From: Gnetum montanum
Taxonomy: Eukaryota; Streptophyta; Gnetopsida; Gnetales; Gnetaceae
Assembly: GCA_015680685.1 (NCBI GenBank)
Contig: MNCI01002294.1
Coordinates: forward strand, 334,074 to 369,925
Direction of reading: 5' to 3'
Length of the DNA: 35,852 nucleotides
The number at the start of each line of letters is the position of its first letter. The stretch's first letter is position 1. Below, in pieces: positions 32,766-35,852 of the stretch. The position numbers and the translations under genes are program-made. Under the pieces are notes generated by a model. The model made no database searches, was not told the DNA's origin, and saw only the letters and a program-made list of their open reading frames with translations.

Positions 32766-33750
32766 TTTTAAATATATAACTTTAATAATTTATTAATTTA
32801 TTTTTTAAATAGGCACTCATAGTGAAAAAAATTGAATGGTGATATCTCCTAAACCATGAGATCAATTAAGATGAAATTTGTCCTATTTGAATCATCTTGA
32901 TGAGTACTACACCTTGGGTATGGTTTAAATGGCTAAAAGCTAAATTGGATTTTCAATAAATTAAGAGGACCAAAATAGCCTATTTTTCCAAATTGACATT
33001 ATTATGTTGATGTATGGATGATTTAAGGGCTTCTAGTATGACTTGATTTTAATTATAAATGATATACCAATCATGATTATATCCTAGTGAGGTACTAAGG
33101 TGAAGATTATGACAACATCATTCACTAAGTATTGGTTTCCTTATGGATCTCATGTTTATAACCCTTATTGGTTAAGTATAAATGAGACAATCATATGGCT
33201 AGGTTGACCTCCTTAAACTTACTAGTAGCTTTACAAGAGTTAGCTAAGAATAGATAACATCAAGTTACAAGGGCCAGGTATTTAGGGATAATAAGTTCAA
33301 AATAAGACAAGATTGACTTAGGCCATGGTTACTAGCCTTCTGGGATGAACTTAACAATGACCTTAATCAATTAATATTCTAGCATCACTACAAGAGGGGT
33401 AAGAGTTACCTAGACCAATGTATTCTTCTCTTACCAATGTCTCTTGCACTTGATGAATCTCAGTAAATTGTATTTGGATCTCCTAGTCATTGATATCCAT
33501 AAAGAAAATCTTATTGATTGGTGGAATCTATCTTGGACATGATACACGTTCATGATTCTCTCTTAGAAGTATGGTCCCAAACTCTATTGTTCATGAAAAG
33601 TCTCTTGAAGGATAACTTCTCACTTATTTGGATCATCTCAAACATTAGGCACATCTGGTAGTGGTTCATGATTCTTTCTAGATTGTGGCTACCTATTTTT
33701 CATTGCATCACATTAGCTCTTGGTTCTAGTTGGCCCTTGGATTGTGGTTT
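32766..33750. other. LARD interior and 5' leader, non-coding
   Basis: No ORF or domain supported. Near the PBS the minus strand has a leader-like stretch. Confidence 0.5.
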
Positions 33751-33762
33751 GCTCTGATACCA
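33751..33762 (-). promoter_or_regulatory. primer-binding site, tRNA-iMet type (LARD-like element)
   Basis: Minus strand TGGTATCAGAGC is an exact match to the plant initiator tRNA-Met complement that primes many LTR retrotransposons. Two to four bases separate it from the LTR end. Confidence 0.93.
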
Positions 33763-33764
33763 AA

Positions 33765-34320
33765 TATGACATCCCATTCCTAGATGTCATGGCAAACATC
33801 AAATATACATTATTCATAAGAAGATAACAGAGCAAACATCAAATATATGTAATATTTGACATTATGTGTAAAGAAAATAATAGGGAAAATGTAGAAGGAA
33901 AAAGGAAATAATTCTTTATTAATGTGGAAAACATCTGAGTCATTTTATGGATGTTCTTTTGGGTTATCTTCCTTCATCATCTATCCCTTAGAGGCAATCT
34001 AGCACTTCCATCACAACTAGGCCTCTCACCAACTAGAAGGGATGGCCAGTCCTCTTGCTGTTCCACTTCACCCAACACCTGTTACTCATCTTTATCAACT
34101 CCACAACTTCATGCTACTATAGCCTCTAATGTTTGGGTATAAATACCTTAGGTTAAACCCCAAAGATCATCTCAAAAGTCATGTTTGTTATTAAAATCAT
34201 CTTTTTAGGTCCTAATTACAACATTCCCTTTCAAGTCTTGTTGCAATAATCATATCAATAGTTATGAAGAGAGACCATCTTCATTATGTAGCGGCACCAT
34301 TTAGAAATGGGAACATTCCA
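33765..34320 (-). repeat. 5' LTR of the LARD-like element
   Basis: Minus strand starts TGGAATGTTCCC next to the target duplication CAAAC and ends GGATGTCATA beside the PBS. It aligns with 453-1027 and 28996-29570; it is shorter mainly through a small deletion near 33815. Minus-strand AATAAA is at plus 33915-33920. Confidence 0.9.
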
Positions 34321-34325
34321 CAAAC

Positions 34326-34640
34326 CTTTTCGCCATGAGTTGTAAGAAGAATTTTACTATTGTATCCATAGTATGATCTATTAGTTTAATTGCTTCTATC
34401 CACTTAAAGTAGTAGTCCATAACGATAATGATGTAGGACTTCTTCTTGAACATGGACATGATGGAGCCTATGAAATTAATTTAAATAGATGAAATAGTTC
34501 TAATGGTTGGACCCTTTATCAGGATTCTTCAAATTATGTAGTTAATCCATCATCATGTTGGCATTGCTCATAGGATTATGCAAAGTAATTGTGAATTTCT
34601 CATCTAAAAAATTCCACATTTTTTTTATCTTAGTCATAAT
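34326..34640 (-). pseudogene. split integrase, N-terminal half of the core (element C)
   Basis: The minus strand reads EQCQHDDGLTT (end of the zinc-binding region, about 34570), then INFIGSIMSMFKKKSYIII, VMDYYFKWIEAI (first catalytic Asp, codon at 34415-34417) and KLIDHTMDTIVKFFLQLMAK up to the target duplication. This is the first-Asp half of a gypsy integrase with a stop just before INFIG. Its continuation is at 28995 and leftward, beyond the LARD insert. Stops upstream show that the gene is decayed. Confidence 0.8.
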
Positions 34641-35269
34641 TTTTGAAATGGATTTTGGAATTGGAAGAGTTTTGATTTAAATTACCTATTTCATAGAATC
34701 TTTTTCTTCATGTAGACCATAGGCATAGACATCCCTATTATGAATGGATGGATCCTTGTTGTACTCTTCTAGACTTTTTCTCTTTTTATGTTCTTTTTTC
34801 TTCTTAGTCATCTCGTCAATGAGCTTTTGAATATGATGAATTGACATTTTAAAAAATTTTCCCTTAACATAAATTTTAAGAGTCTCACATGTATTGTTCT
34901 ATAACTCATATATGATATGCCTCAATTATTTCCATTAAGAGGAGCCATGGCTTGAACATCTATGTTATAGTGAATAGTATTTGTTCAAGGCCATATCCAG
35001 GGATACATGGCTTTTTTGTCTACTTCATTGGATATGTTTCCTTAATTTGAATACTCAAGATTAGGTTTAGTACTTATCATTAAAGATTTTTAACATTGTA
35101 CTCCACCTTCAAATGAAGTTTATTTTGATGGATCTATACTAGCTTTTAGCCTTTTTGATTTGTATTCTTGAGAATATCTTGAGATGTTTTCATTTATTTT
35201 CAATAATATGAAAGATGTAGAAATCATGAAAGGCTTGGAGATGATTTTTCAAATCTACATTATAGCATT
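34641..35269 (-). other. unassigned, possibly retroelement-derived
   Basis: A readable minus-strand stretch (about 34850-34690) contains KLIDEMTKKKKEHKKRKSLE and HNRDVYAYGLHEEK, very Lys-rich. I recognise no domain. It lies between two integrase fragments of different elements. Confidence 0.35.
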
Positions 35270-35640
35270 AGCTTGAAGTTGCACTTCAGTTTAATCGACA
35301 ACATGATTGTCATTAGGAAAATAGTTTCGAAGAAAGAACACATGAACGACATCATGTATGCTCAAAAGATATAAAGATAAACTCATGGGATATGATACCT
35401 CTCATATGTACTAAAGCATATTAAATGACCTAATGTAAAAAAGGTGCAAGCTTGTCTTTCTAATCAAAATGCATTAAGACCTTTTGTAGAGAGATGTGAA
35501 TGAACATCTTGTCATCACCTATGAACTTAAGTGATATCTTCCTATGATTTACATAGCTATCTTGATCATCTTGGGTTGTTTTAAGAAACTCACAAATCTT
35601 CTTAATCTAATTGAACATGTCTAAAGCTATATCTAAATCA
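35270..35640 (-). pseudogene. integrase C-terminal domain, chromovirus-like (element D)
   Basis: Minus strand: CEFLKTTQDDQDSYVNHRK, then KFIGDDKMFIHISLQKVLMH, KDKLAPFFI, and IHDVVHVFFLRNYFPNDNH (about 35365-35300). This is the order of the GPY/F region and the HNVFHVSxL-type motif at the integrase end of chromovirus-like gypsy elements, which helps target chromatin. Stops replace several codons. The upstream pol is outside or destroyed: the LTR-like repeat at 35651 begins only 11 bp away. It is a different lineage from the split integrase to its left. Confidence 0.6.
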
Positions 35641-35650
35641 ATTTGCTATC

Positions 35651-35852
35651 TGATGAGTGGCGAGGTACCCCTACACTCAACCATACGAATACGAGCGTGC
35701 ACGCGCGATCCGGTCGAACTTTGCAGACTAAATGCCTTAACGCCACAAGAAACACTTGGGGTTAATCGTTCGTTGTCTTCCCAGGCTTGCTTGTAAGTGT
35801 CACGGTGTATGGTTAAGCAAGTCTGAGGTATGTGATTTTTTTGGTATTTTTG
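35651..35852 (-). repeat. LTR-like repeat, partial; inverted partner of 1-314
   Basis: It starts TGATGAGTGGCGAGG and matches the reverse complement of 128-314. This copy keeps more CpG (GTGCACGCGCGATCCGG) than the left one, so it has decayed less. A 61-codon plus frame (35611-35796) crosses it; the matching frame of the left copy has a stop and a 2-bp shift, so coding is doubtful. It continues past the window end. Confidence 0.6.

Larger units (their letters stand above)
28996..34320 (-). mobile_element. non-coding LTR retrotransposon (LARD-like), minus strand
   Basis: LTRs at 28996-29570 (575 bp) and 33765-34320 (556 bp), perfect 5-bp target duplication CAAAC (28991-28995 and 34321-34325), a tRNA-iMet-type PBS (33751-33762) and a polypurine tract (29571-29590) define a 5.3-kb element. 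The 4.2-kb interior holds no gag or pol domain that I can recognise in any frame, so it is probably non-autonomous and mobilised by a partner element. The two LTRs differ at roughly one position in ten in the first 140 bp, so the insertion is old. A solo LTR of the same family is at 453-1027. It interrupts an integrase gene. Confidence 0.9.

Noticed and set aside
35611-35796. 61-codon plus frame shared with the left-end repeat
   Set aside because: The left copy has an in-frame stop and a 2-bp shift, so the frame is not kept under selection; the similarity is at the DNA level.

Overview
The window looks like a repeat-rich, gene-poor stretch of nuclear DNA from a seed plant. It is AT-rich and I see no intact host gene, tRNA, rRNA or CRISPR array. 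Nearly everything recognisable is LTR-retrotransposon debris of the Ty3/gypsy superfamily (Tat-like, Athila-like and chromovirus-like), plus one large foldback (long inverted repeat) element. Plant origin is inferred from the Athila and Tat lineages, from primer-binding sites matching plant tRNA-iMet and (decayed) tRNA-Asp, and from stop codons that mostly replace CAA/CAG, as expected from C-to-T decay of methylated DNA. I cannot name the species.

Layout, left to right. (1) 1-314: LTR-like repeat, inverted relative to 35651-35852. (2) 453-1027: solo LTR with a perfect 5-bp target duplication. (3) 1114-5643: plus-strand Tat-like pol remnant in the order protease, extra RNase H, reverse transcriptase, RNase H, integrase; a decayed ORF with a candidate intron follows at 6241-7217. 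(4) 7977-10312 and 20113-21420: minus-strand gag-protease of a second Tat-like element, split by (5) an almost complete Athila-like element, 10313-20112, with both LTRs, PBS, PPT, gag, PR, RT, RH and INT, all broken by stops and frameshifts. (6) 22193-28315: about 6.1 kb foldback element with 1.3-1.4 kb inverted arms and, in its loop, a tandem array of about eight units of about 190 bp, each carrying a short hairpin-like core. (7) 28996-34320: a non-coding LTR retrotransposon (LARD-like), minus strand, inserted into an older integrase gene; the two halves of that integrase lie at 28720-28995 and 34321-34640. (8) 35270-35640: integrase C-terminus of another gypsy element.

No genes act together here as a functional pathway. 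What the window records is an insertion history: Athila into Tat gag, LARD into integrase, a solo LTR of the LARD family near the left end, and a foldback element between them. The most unusual part is the foldback element with its hairpin-bearing satellite loop. The LARD insertion is the best proven event, because removing the element plus one target duplication leaves the integrase frame continuous.
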